Assembly: GCA_000010565.1 (NCBI GenBank)
Contig: AP009389.1
Span: 2,542,001-2,606,000, forward strand
Reading direction: 5' to 3'
DNA: 64,000 nucleotides
Origin: Pelotomaculum thermopropionicum SI
Lineage (GTDB): Bacteria > Bacillota > Desulfotomaculia > Desulfotomaculales > Pelotomaculaceae
Shown here: positions 33,995 to 41,060 of the stretch, in pieces
Position numbering within the stretch: position 1 is the stretch's first letter
How the letters are laid out: each line of letters opens with the position of its first letter
The notes under the pieces: model-generated
Databases searched by the model: none
What the model was told of the DNA's origin: nothing
Seen by the model: the letters and a program-made list of their open reading frames with translations, nothing else
Program-made: the position numbers and the translations under genes

Positions 33995-34441
33995 TCATAT
34001 TAACAGCTTCTGCAAAAGGCTGGTGTACTGCCCCCCACTACCTATGACGATATGATCCAAAACGCTTATGCCGAGAAGATCCCCGCACTCTTTCAAACGC
34101 CTGGTGATTTCAATATCTTCCCGGCTGGGTGCAGGGTCGCCGCTGGGGTGGTTGTGCGCCAGTATTATTCCCGCTGAATTAGCAAGCAAGGCAACCTTGA
34201 ACACCTCTCGCGGGTGAACCTGGCTGCTGTTTAATGTCCCAACAGCTACCGTGTGGACAGCCGTCGGCTCGTTCCTGGTATTGAGGCATATGATTAAAAA
34301 CTTCTCCCGGTCGGCGTCCTCTATAAAATCTCTTACGAAGCCTGCCGCGTCATCCGGCGAAGATATTCGCCTGGCTGCGTAAAGCACGCTGGCTTCTTTG
34401 ACTATTTTCAGGGACACAATATTAACCCGTTTCGCTTTCAT
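33995..34441 (-). CDS. RadC-like JAB/MPN-domain protein
   Basis: 148 residues, only the JAMM domain of RadC, without the N-terminal helix-hairpin-helix. Metal site HNHPSGDPAPSREDIEIT plus the upstream Glu (FVRDFIEDADREKFLII). VLDHIVIGSGGQYTSLLQ is the conserved C-terminus. Such short RadC/YkfG-type proteins are common on plasmids and ICEs; their role is unsettled. The start lies behind copy 3 of the leader element. Confidence 0.88.
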   Translation of the reverse strand: MKAKRVNIVSLKIVKEASVLYAARRISSPDDAAGFVRDFIEDADREKFLIICLNTRNEPTAVHTVAVGTLNSSQVHPREVFKVALLANSAGIILAHNHPSGDPAPSREDIEITRRLKECGDLLGISVLDHIVIGSGGQYTSLLQKLLI

Positions 34442-34515
34442 AAACTCGCGGGGCAGGCCCTCCCGGCCCGCCCCATTTCCTCCTTTCGTTGGAATGGTTT
34501 GGGCCGGGAGGCCCT
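34442..34515 (-). promoter_or_regulatory. Hairpin leader element, copy 3 (radC-like)
   Basis: Upstream arm CCTCCCGGCCC pairs perfectly (11 bases) with GGGCCGGGAGG, enclosing CCATTCC / GGAAATGG and the AAAGGAGG loop. Alternatively GGGGCGGGCC pairs with GGCCTGCCCC, leaving GCGAGTTT before the ATG. Confidence 0.7.
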
Positions 34516-34529
34516 AAAAAAACGCAAGG

Positions 34530-34572
34530 AGCGGCCCATTCAAAGACCGCTCTCGACTCGCAAGGTTTTTTA
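34530..34572 (-). terminator. Terminator after the Rpn nuclease gene
   Basis: On the minus strand GAGCGG / CCGCTC arms are followed by CTTGCGTTTTTTTAG, directly after the stop at 34574. Confidence 0.55.
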
Positions 34573-34573
34573 T

Positions 34574-35506
34574 TTAAGCGCCGCGTTGTTGAGGCACGGC
34601 GCGGGAGATGATTTCGGCGGCTTCCTCCGGCGTTTCAGCCTCAAGCAGCCTGTCGTAAAGCCGGCTGAGGGTTTCAGCGTCCGTTATCTGCCTGACTCTA
34701 TCCGCAAGGCTGCCAGCCTTAAATCTTTTCTGCAAATACCGGATTATGCTGTCCTGTATCCCTTCAGTCCGGCCTTTAGCCCGGCCTTCAGCCCGGCCTC
34801 TTTCCTCCGCGTCCGCCATCATTGAAACATGGTCCCAAATCGCCTTTTCCCGCAGCTCGTACAGACGGCGCTCCAACTCGCTTTTCTTGAAAATTTCTTC
34901 GACGGTCAGAGCTTTTTTGATCGCCGGGTTTTTCTCCGCAAGCATCCTCAACCCCTCGCCTTCCAGGTTGTTCAGGTACATCAGCCACGCTTCTAAAGGA
35001 TCGTCCGGGTTCCACTCGCGCTTTTGCACTTTGTTCAGTTCCAGGAAGTGAATTTCCAGGTGGTCATTCATCAGTTCCCCGGTTTCAACGTCCCGAACGC
35101 GAAAGACATGGTGGTAACGCCCGTCGGCAAACCAGTCGAAACCCAGAATGTTGATGTTGATGGTCTTGCGCAGTTCCGAGAACCGCTGGCCGGATTTCAG
35201 TTGGCCGCCGTACAGCCGCGCCCAGTAAAACAATGTTCGCTTGTCGATGTCCTGCTGCCTGGCGATCTGTATTTCGACGTTGACCAGCACGCCGCCGGCC
35301 GTCCTCGCCAGAATATCCAGCCGGGCGGCTTTGTCCAGCAGGTATTCCGGGTCCAGCTCCCTGTCCAACAGCTCCAGGTCGGTTATTTCTTTGCCGGGCG
35401 GCAGTTTAAACACCGCGTTAAGGAACCCCAACAGCGCCTCTTTGCCTTCCTCGGAACCGAATATGCGCTTAAAAGCGTAATCGTTGGTGCGGTTTATTCC
35501 GTTCAC
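34574..35506 (-). CDS. Rpn/PDDEXK_2-family nuclease
   Basis: 310 residues from GTG 35506. Homologues usually begin near INRTNDYAFKRIFGSEEGKE, as here, and AAGGGAG is correctly spaced. Nuclease core: ARLDILARTAGGVLVNVEIQ (Asp, then Glu-x-Gln) with RTLFYWARLYGGQL. C-terminal repeats EERGRAEGRAKGRTEGIQDS form a charged helix typical of the family. Rpn proteins promote recombination by DNA cleavage. A longer in-frame start at ATG 35566, directly after leader element copy 4, is the alternative. It would place a good promoter (35531-35559) inside the gene. Confidence 0.85.
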   Translation of the reverse strand: MNGINRTNDYAFKRIFGSEEGKEALLGFLNAVFKLPPGKEITDLELLDRELDPEYLLDKAARLDILARTAGGVLVNVEIQIARQQDIDKRTLFYWARLYGGQLKSGQRFSELRKTININILGFDWFADGRYHHVFRVRDVETGELMNDHLEIHFLELNKVQKREWNPDDPLEAWLMYLNNLEGEGLRMLAEKNPAIKKALTVEEIFKKSELERRLYELREKAIWDHVSMMADAEERGRAEGRAKGRTEGIQDSIIRYLQKRFKAGSLADRVRQITDAETLSRLYDRLLEAETPEEAAEIISRAVPQQRGA

Positions 35507-35530
35507 CCGATGGGCACTCCCTTTGCCAGT

Positions 35531-35559
35531 ATTATACCGGCTTTTAGCTTTCCTTTCAA
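35531..35559 (-). promoter_or_regulatory. Consensus sigma-70 promoter for the Rpn gene
   Basis: On the minus strand TTGAAA, exactly 17 bases, TATAAT, about 25 bases upstream of the GTG start at 35506. It gives the nuclease its own transcription inside the polycistronic block. Confidence 0.65.
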
Positions 35560-35566
35560 GGTTCAT

Positions 35567-35643
35567 ACGCTGCGGGGCAGGCCCATCTCTGACCCGCCCC
35601 ATTTCCTCCTTTCAGCGAAATGGTTTGGGCTGGAACTGGCCCT
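35567..35643 (-). promoter_or_regulatory. Hairpin leader element, copy 4 (Rpn gene)
   Basis: CCATTTC / GAAATGG around a GCTGAAAGGAG loop, then GGGGCGGG... and GGCCTGCCCC arms, ending at GCAGCGT before the ATG at 35566. The outer pairing is weaker here (AGCCC with GGGTC only). Confidence 0.55.
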
Positions 35644-35649
35644 TAAAAC

Positions 35650-36144
35650 TTAAATATATTGCTTAAGCACGGCGTAGTCTTCAGGCGGCGCCACTACCCA
35701 GGAATCCACCTGGACGGCCCGGCAGCAGTCGCCGGAATAGTAGCGCCTCCCCTCACGAACAGTGCCATCAAAAAAGAAATCGCTGAAGTACCTATCAACC
35801 GCTTCTTCGGGGGACACGCTGCCGTCCCAGGGGATGAGGGCTGTGCAGCAGAATTCCGCTTCGCCGCTTATAGCTGTGTATTTGACAAGGATGCCTCTTT
35901 CCGCCGAAGTGTCCTCGCTCTGGTTTGAACGGTCCAGGCCAGGCCCTGCCGGATTCACCTCTTCTTCCGGGCAGAAGTGCACCAGGCAGCCGTACTCGAC
36001 GTCCCTGGCGTTCCACGGGGTCTCGTCCCCGCAGTCCCTGCACCTTCCACCGAAGGGGAGGGGCTGGGGGTCAGGAATTTTCCGGCAGAGCATGTCGTCG
36101 TTAAAAACAAAGAAACCGTTTATCGGTATGTCTTTAAACAGCAT
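35650..36144 (-). CDS. Cys-rich protein of a duplicated family (copy A)
   Basis: 164 residues. Contains CRDCGDETPWNARDVEYGCL then VHFCPEEEV, the same zinc-knuckle-like block as the gene at 36587-37006 (CPACGDAAPWNARSV...HVCKNEEV). The rest is unrelated to anything I know. Its start overlaps the end of the preceding gene by 11 bases, with CCGGAG ten bases before the ATG, so the two are translated together. Function unknown. Confidence 0.7.
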   Translation of the reverse strand: MLFKDIPINGFFVFNDDMLCRKIPDPQPLPFGGRCRDCGDETPWNARDVEYGCLVHFCPEEEVNPAGPGLDRSNQSEDTSAERGILVKYTAISGEAEFCCTALIPWDGSVSPEEAVDRYFSDFFFDGTVREGRRYYSGDCCRAVQVDSWVVAPPEDYAVLKQYI

Positions 36145-36460
36145 TTTTGTTCATCTCCGGTTCTTCCAACCAGCCGGGGCAAAGCTCCACCATGCCGGGG
36201 TGTTTGCCTCCACCGGAAGGTCCCATATTGGTCCATAACATGCCGACGGCGATGCGGATATCGATTTCGTTCATCCCTGTAATAACAGTTTTGGCGTGTT
36301 CGATTTCTCTGCTTAACATAGCCAGCCAGTCATCTTCACTTAACCGGACCTTAGACGAGTCGACATCTTTTTTGCCATCCCAGCCCAACTTGCGATACAG
36401 CTCTTCCAGCCGGGCGTATGGTTGGCTTTCGGTAAGTTCGGGTATAGGCTTTATTTTCAT
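36134..36460 (-). CDS. Small hypothetical protein
   Basis: 108 residues, helical, with WLAMLSREIEHAKTVITGMN and the Gly-rich segment WTNMGPSGGGKHPGMVELCP. I do not recognise the family. Preceded by leader element copy 5; overlaps the next gene. Confidence 0.65.
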   Translation of the reverse strand: MKIKPIPELTESQPYARLEELYRKLGWDGKKDVDSSKVRLSEDDWLAMLSREIEHAKTVITGMNEIDIRIAVGMLWTNMGPSGGGKHPGMVELCPGWLEEPEMNKNAV

Positions 36461-36534
36461 GAATTGCGGGGCAGGCCCTTCCGGCCCGCCCCATTTCCTC
36501 CTTTCGTGAAATGGTTTGGACCGGAACCGGCCCC
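36461..36534 (-). promoter_or_regulatory. Hairpin leader element, copy 5
   Basis: TTCCGGTCC-AAA-CCATTTC, loop ACGAAAGGAG, GAAATGG-GGC-GGGCCGGAA: a continuous 16-pair stem with one internal loop. Alternative: GGGGCGGGCC with GGCCTGCCCC, leaving GCAATTC before the ATG. Confidence 0.7.
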
Positions 36535-36586
36535 TAAAACTTAAACATGCGGTCTATGAGCCGTGAGAACCGGCCATGTTTCTGGC

Positions 36587-37006
36587 TCAACTTCCTGCTC
36601 CGGCGCACTGGGAGCACAAGAAGCCGCACAGGTTGCCGCCCCGGTCGTAATCGCCGTGGACCTCGCACCCTCCGAAGCGGTCCGGCCTGGCCCACTCGCC
36701 CGCAGGGCGCAGGCAGCTTTCGCAGTAGCCTTCTTTGAAAAACCGCCGCGCGTCATCGCCCTGCAGGTACACGGTTTCATGTATTGCCCTGTCCTGCTTG
36801 CTTTCCAGGAGTACAACCTCTTCGTTTTTGCAAACATGCGCGAGGCGGCCGGAACTGACGCTCCTCGCATTCCAGGGAGCGGCATCGCCGCACGCGGGGC
36901 ACGGTCCTTCTTCCCAGGTTTCAGGCTGCGAAACCTTATAAAAAACTATCCTGGCCCCCAGGACGCACGCAAACAACGATCCAGGTTTGACTTTATTGAA
37001 TCTCAT
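36587..37006 (-). CDS. Cys-rich protein of a duplicated family (copy B)
   Basis: 139 residues with two cysteine clusters: CPACGDAAPWNARSVSSGRL/HVCKNEEV, shared with copy A, and a C-terminal set CESCLRPAGEW, CEVHGDYDRGGNLCGFLCSQC like a small zinc ribbon. Probably binds zinc and perhaps nucleic acid. Leader element copy 6 precedes it. The overlapping frame 36541-36885 is a shadow. Confidence 0.7.
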   Translation of the reverse strand: MRFNKVKPGSLFACVLGARIVFYKVSQPETWEEGPCPACGDAAPWNARSVSSGRLAHVCKNEEVVLLESKQDRAIHETVYLQGDDARRFFKEGYCESCLRPAGEWARPDRFGGCEVHGDYDRGGNLCGFLCSQCAGAGS

Positions 37007-37086
37007 AAACGCATGGGGTGGGATCCCGGCAGCCCGCCCCTCTCACCTCCCTAATTGGCGTGAGTTAAGGCGGGCCGGGCCGCCTG
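37007..37086 (-). promoter_or_regulatory. Hairpin leader element, copy 6
   Basis: Upstream CCCGGCCCGCC pairs with GGCGGGCTGCCGGG (three-base bulge). The inner CTCAC/GTGAG stem carries GGGAGG in its 3' side. Then GGGG...CCCC and GCGTTT before the ATG. Confidence 0.5.
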
Positions 37087-37094
37087 ATAATTTT

Positions 37095-37715
37095 TTACGC
37101 CACCTTCTCCAGCAGGTAGCGGTACTCTTCCAGGATATGGTCGGCCATGCCGTTTTCCATCCAATCCGTCCCATAGAACCCCCAGCAGGAATCTATGTGA
37201 TTCCCCTGGGTGTCCTCCAGAACAAACCCGTACACGTCGCCCCCCAACCACTGATTGTAGGTTTCCACCTCAGCTTCAAGCACGGCAATCACGCGGTCGC
37301 GGACCTTTTTGGTGACGCGTTTGACGCCGTACTCTTCGCGTACTTTAGCCTTAGTGACGTAAATCCAGCCCACCTGACCGCTGTCCCAGGGGCACGAGAA
37401 AGGGTAAGTCCTCATCGTCAGCCCGCTGTGGTCATACAGGTACAGCGGCAGAATGATGGCGTTCTTACGCACGTATTCTTCCCGCTGTCTGGGAGTCATC
37501 TGCTCGGTCCGGTACGTCGAACCCGATATTTCTTCGGCCAGGTAAAACCAGAAGTCATCCGGGTCGCGGTAATCGTGCCTGTCGCCGAGGTTGTACCTGC
37601 GGTGCCAGCACACCATCGTCCCCAGGTTGTCCCAGTTACGGGGGCTTTCGGAATCTTCGTCGACGTAAATTTTCAGCACAACATCTTTGTCTTTTACTTC
37701 GCTTACTTTATACAT
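37095..37715 (-). CDS. Conserved plasmid/phage-type hypothetical protein
   Basis: 206 residues from ATG 37715 (MYKVSEVKDKDVVLKIYVDE). Characteristic segments: SPRNWDNLGTMVCWHRRYNLGD, here seen as NWDNLGTMVCWHRRYNLGD, then ILPLYLYDHSGLTMRTYPFS, and VYGFVLEDTQGNHIDSCWGF near the end. I have seen this arrangement in plasmid and phage accessory genes; its function is not established. Acidic overall. Leader element copy 7 precedes it. Confidence 0.7.
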   Translation of the reverse strand: MYKVSEVKDKDVVLKIYVDEDSESPRNWDNLGTMVCWHRRYNLGDRHDYRDPDDFWFYLAEEISGSTYRTEQMTPRQREEYVRKNAIILPLYLYDHSGLTMRTYPFSCPWDSGQVGWIYVTKAKVREEYGVKRVTKKVRDRVIAVLEAEVETYNQWLGGDVYGFVLEDTQGNHIDSCWGFYGTDWMENGMADHILEEYRYLLEKVA

Positions 37716-37793
37716 AAAATTCAGGGCAGGCCCCCGGCGGCCCGCCCCAATCACCTCCTTGTTTTTGGTGATTAAAGCGGGCCGGGCCGCCTG
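37716..37793 (-). promoter_or_regulatory. Hairpin leader element, copy 7
   Basis: AATCACC / GGTGATT (7 pairs, different sequence from copies 3-5 but the same position) with ACAAGGAGG. Outer GGCCCGC / GCGGGCC. The alternative hairpin GGGC...GCCC lies before TGAATTTT and the ATG. Confidence 0.6.
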
Positions 37794-37796
37794 AAA

Positions 37797-37832
37797 AACA
37801 AAAGGCAATCCCTTTAAAAGAGATTGCCTTTA
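37797..37832 (-). terminator. Terminator after the coiled-coil membrane protein gene
   Basis: On the minus strand AAAGGCAATC / GATTGCCTTT arms followed by TGTTTTTC, about 45 bases past the stop at 37875. Confidence 0.75.
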
Positions 37833-37874
37833 CTCGCTGTAGTTTAGTTTATCGGGACGTCGGTTACAAGGCTT

Positions 37875-38246
37875 CTACTGCCAGATTTTAACCGCCACGC
37901 TTATACTCACGGCCAGAGAGGCCAGGGCTATGCCGACGACCGCCCAGAAGAAGCCTTTCATTTCTTGCCGTAAACCGTTCATTTCTTGCCGCAGTCCAGT
38001 CTCGACAGCTTTAATTTCCTGCCGCAGACTGTTTATTTCCTGCTTCATTTCTTGCCGCAGTCCAGTCTCGACAGCTTTTATTTCCTGCCGCAAGGATGTT
38101 TCCACGGACTTTAAGTCCTGCCTGACTTCCCTGATCTCCTGCTTGACTTCTCTTAGTTCGTTTTGTACCCAACTGCCAAGGTAAAACACCTGGCCAAACT
38201 GACGGTATTGTTCTTGTTCAAAGTTTTCCCTGGTCTCTTCGCTCAT
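37875..38246 (-). CDS. Coiled-coil protein with C-terminal membrane anchor
   Basis: About 123 residues from MSEETRENF. The centre repeats an ETGLRQEM / LRQEIKAV type unit several times (also visible as direct DNA repeats at 37965-38095), giving a long coiled coil. The last 25 residues (FFWAVVGIALASLAVSISVA) are one transmembrane helix. It looks like the tail-anchored coiled-coil proteins often annotated next to mobile DNA. The repeats make it prone to length variation. Confidence 0.7.
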   Translation of the reverse strand: MSEETRENFEQEQYRQFGQVFYLGSWVQNELREVKQEIREVRQDLKSVETSLRQEIKAVETGLRQEMKQEINSLRQEIKAVETGLRQEMNGLRQEMKGFFWAVVGIALASLAVSISVAVKIWQ

Positions 38247-38288
38247 CCCGCTCACTTCCCCTTGCCTCCATTCTACCACAGGCGGGGT

Positions 38289-38918
38289 TTACCCGGCAAT
38301 CTGGACGTTTACGGCCCAAAGGCCCTTGTCCACCCGCCGGTACTTGACATTGACGGTCTTGCCGACCGCCCCTGCCAGCGCCTGGCCGTTGCCGTTCTTG
38401 GCGTAGATGGCGTATTTATTGCCATCCTCCGCCTGGCAGTAGGCCCGGACGGTGCCCAGCGATTTCCCCAGCCTGACCTCCAGCACGGTGAAGGTGCCGG
38501 TCTCGGTGCCGTCGCCGTTCGCCGGAGCGGAAGCCGGAGGCTGCGCCGGAGCCGGTTCAGCCGGAGCGGCGGGAGCGGGCTGCGGTTGGGTCTGCGCCGG
38601 AGCGGGCTGGGTCGGTTCGTCCTGGAGCAGCTTGACCATAGCCAGCCGGATCGGGTTCGTATCCTTCCCAGCACTGGTCATTGCGGCCAGGAGCTGGGTC
38701 AGGGCGACAAGCCCGGCGTGTTCGGCCTTCGCCTTTTCCAGCGCGGCCTCAGCCAGCGCGTAGGCGACCCTGGCCTCTTCCAGCGCGCCCTTCGCCTGCG
38801 GGCCGGCTTTGGCTCTCTCGGCGGCCTCGAAGACCTTTGCCCTGGCGTCGTGAAGCTGGAGCACCAGGCCGTCGATACCTGCGCCGGTGACCTTCTGGAC
38901 AAGTTTATCGCTGAACAT
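38289..38918 (-). CDS. Helical / Pro-Ala linker / beta-domain protein
   Basis: 209 residues in three parts: a helical Ala-rich front (residues 1-95), a Pro-Ala-Gln linker (about 105-135, TQPAPAQTQPQPAPAAPAEP) and a C-terminal beta-rich domain (TFTVLEVRLGKSLGTVRAYC ... VGKTVNVKYRRVDKGLWAVN) that could be an OB or SH3-like fold. The linker resembles that of ssDNA-binding proteins, but I see no SSB motif. Overlaps the peptidase gene by 14 bases. Confidence 0.65.
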   Translation of the reverse strand: MFSDKLVQKVTGAGIDGLVLQLHDARAKVFEAAERAKAGPQAKGALEEARVAYALAEAALEKAKAEHAGLVALTQLLAAMTSAGKDTNPIRLAMVKLLQDEPTQPAPAQTQPQPAPAAPAEPAPAQPPASAPANGDGTETGTFTVLEVRLGKSLGTVRAYCQAEDGNKYAIYAKNGNGQALAGAVGKTVNVKYRRVDKGLWAVNVQIAG

Positions 38919-39723
38919 TTTTTAAAACACTCCTTTCAAAATTTTGTATTTTTTTTGGCGACGCACCTTTGACCAGCCCGACGGCAGTATTAAAAGTCAT
39001 GTCGTCGTAATACTCGTAATCGTAATCCCAGTAATCCACAATCCGGCGATCTTTTGCGTAAGAGAAACGGGCCGGATCGGCAGGCAACTCCTGCAACATC
39101 TTACAAACCCTGGCCGCCGTCCGGTAAAGCTCCGGCAGGCGCAGATACTCGCCCCTAGTATGCTGGCAGTAGTAACCGACGCTAAGGTTGGCGCCGGGTA
39201 TCCTCCAGGAGGGGCACAAAACGGCAATGTCGCTGAAACTGCCGGAAGTCCGCCGGAAGCCGTGGCGCTCCAACAGCGCCTCCAGCTCCGGCGACCGCCA
39301 GCCGTACAGCACATAGTCGTCCGCGCCCTGCCTGTCCAGCTCCAGGATGAAAGCGACGTCGGGCCGGGATAGCCGTTCCACGGCTTCCCGCGCTCCCAGA
39401 CCGCCGCTTTCCTCCAGGTCGCAGAACAGGACGTGAGGCCGGAACCCGTAGCCCAACACGTGCAGGGCCGCCAGCACGCCGGCCCGGTCGTCCGCGCCCA
39501 ACCCTTCCGGCGACCACATCACTCCTTCCTCCCGGTCGTGAAAAATATTCACCGGGGGAGAGGGGTGAACGGTGTCCAGGTGGGCCACTAGCATGACCGG
39601 TAAGTTACCGGGGGCGTATATAAAGCGCCCGGTGGCGACCTGCGGGGCGTAACCGAAGTTTCTCAAAACGCTCTTAATGTAGGCGGACAGGGCGGCCGCC
39701 GTCATGGTGAATATTTTTTTCAT
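38905..39723 (-). CDS. M20/M28/M42-like zinc peptidase
   Basis: 272 residues. Metal-ligand blocks: VAHLDTVHPSPP (His, Asp), GLGADDRAGVLAAL (bridging Asp), CDLEESGGLGA (Glu-Glu), FILELDRQGADD and a late YYCQHTRGEYL (His). All ligands seem present, so it should be an active di-zinc amino- or carboxypeptidase. Shorter than most M20 enzymes and without an obvious dimerisation domain. Unusual cargo for a mobile element; perhaps it processes a peptide signal, but nothing shows this. Confidence 0.8.
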   Translation of the reverse strand: MKKIFTMTAAALSAYIKSVLRNFGYAPQVATGRFIYAPGNLPVMLVAHLDTVHPSPPVNIFHDREEGVMWSPEGLGADDRAGVLAALHVLGYGFRPHVLFCDLEESGGLGAREAVERLSRPDVAFILELDRQGADDYVLYGWRSPELEALLERHGFRRTSGSFSDIAVLCPSWRIPGANLSVGYYCQHTRGEYLRLPELYRTAARVCKMLQELPADPARFSYAKDRRIVDYWDYDYEYYDDMTFNTAVGLVKGASPKKIQNFERSVLKNVQR

Positions 39724-39738
39724 AATGCCGCCCCTTTC

Positions 39739-41031
39739 TTAAACATAAAACCGGACAACTCTTTTGCCCGATTTTATGTTTATTTTTTCCTCCCATAAAT
39801 TGTCGCAGTAAGGCATCGCCATCGAAGCGGGTACGTCGCCCTCGACGTAGATGCCTTTTCCGGCGAATTCCCGGATCGGCCTGATACCAGCCTCTTCAAG
39901 CTTCTTGACAAGCACCGGGGTGTCGTCCGGGTTGCCGTAAAGCCTATCGTACACAAGCTGGCCGTTTTCCAGCTTGTGTACGAGGCACCTGGCCCGCATC
40001 CTCCGCCGCTCCACGCCGGCGATATTCATCGTCCGGTCAGATAAAAACACCGCGACGGACGTTCCGGGCAGGGCCAGCCAGGCCATGACGCCCTTGCGGT
40101 ACTCACCCCCGTCCATCCTCATGCAGGACTTCCAGCCGGTAGTAAAGGTGGACATCCCCATGAAGTAGGCAGGGTCGTTGGTTATATAGCAATTATCGCC
40201 CAGGTCTTTTTCCGGAATGACCTTTCTCGACACGGCTTTAGCCATGTCGATTTTCCGCAGCTTCCAGTGCTTGCGGAGCTCGTCTAAGCCCTCGGTGGTC
40301 TCCCGCGCCTTCTGCCGCTTCCCGCTGGGAACCTTTAATTTGCACCACTCTTCCAGGCCGGCGGCTTCCAGTTCGTTGCCCTGGTGCTTCGCGGCCCGCA
40401 GGCGGCGCTTCACTTCCCGCGTTGGGTGAACCCCTTCGTCGTCCACGGCGACGCCGCAAATGATCCGCCTCCCGGCTACTGCAGCTTGTACCGTGGTCTT
40501 GTCAGTGTTCACCCTGAACCCGGATCGCCGAATGATCTCCGGCACTTTCTTTTGAATTACCGGAATAAGTTCCGGGTCATCAAAAGAGAACGCCAGGTCA
40601 TCGGCGTACCGGGTGTAGACGACGCTTTTGCCGGACTTTTCGATCCACTTCAGGATCGCCCTGTCCATGTCGGTTGCCGCCAGGTTGGCGACAGCCGGGG
40701 ACGTTGGAAGGCCCTGCCTGGCCGCGCCGTCAACAAACACAAGCTCCTTCTGCTCTTTCGTGAGGCACTTCGATGCCTTTTCGGGCGTCACGGTGTCGAA
40801 GAAGTCCTCCAGGTCGAAGGAAACAGTGTACTTGCGCCCGACGTGCGCCAGGGCGTTTGTCACCGGCGACTTCAGCGGCATGAAGCCGTGGACGGCCGCC
40901 GGATCGCAAACATGCTGGCATTTCTGGTTTAAGATACCGACGATCCCGCGCAGGGCGCGCTTTTCTTCCGCGTCCGGCGCGTAAATCGTGCGGTACTTGC
41001 CATTTTTTTTAGGTATTTTTAATATTTTCAT
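39739..41031 (-). CDS. Retron-like reverse transcriptase with an unusual C-terminal domain
   Basis: 430 residues. The RT domain (about 1-240) has FDLEDFFDTV (motif A), QGLPTSPAVANLA (motif B), YTRYADDLAFSF (catalytic YADD, 142-145) and the retron-type NALAHVG ahead of motif A. The expected retron VTG triplet region reads ICG (RRIICGVAVDDEGV). The last 190 residues form a separate domain (YFMGMSTFTTGWKSCMRMDG; VAVFLSDRTM; RARCLVHKLENGQLVYDRLY) that resembles a phage-protein module and is not a maturase or endonuclease. Standalone, not intron-encoded. A group II intron lies 30 bases upstream, and a structured non-coding region lies beyond it. Confidence 0.85.
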   Translation of the reverse strand: MKILKIPKKNGKYRTIYAPDAEEKRALRGIVGILNQKCQHVCDPAAVHGFMPLKSPVTNALAHVGRKYTVSFDLEDFFDTVTPEKASKCLTKEQKELVFVDGAARQGLPTSPAVANLAATDMDRAILKWIEKSGKSVVYTRYADDLAFSFDDPELIPVIQKKVPEIIRRSGFRVNTDKTTVQAAVAGRRIICGVAVDDEGVHPTREVKRRLRAAKHQGNELEAAGLEEWCKLKVPSGKRQKARETTEGLDELRKHWKLRKIDMAKAVSRKVIPEKDLGDNCYITNDPAYFMGMSTFTTGWKSCMRMDGGEYRKGVMAWLALPGTSVAVFLSDRTMNIAGVERRRMRARCLVHKLENGQLVYDRLYGNPDDTPVLVKKLEEAGIRPIREFAGKGIYVEGDVPASMAMPYCDNLWEEKINIKSGKRVVRFYV

Positions 41032-41060
41032 GGTTAAACCACCTTTCTAAGTTTTTTGGA

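Noticed and set aside
33995-34441. radC as target site of the Tn554-like cassette, as in staphylococcal Tn554
   Set aside because: The gene here is a short intact RadC-like protein 3 kb from the cassette and is not interrupted.
31306-41031. RNase H and reverse transcriptase as one retroelement
   Set aside because: They are 8 kb apart with many unrelated genes between and separate leader elements.
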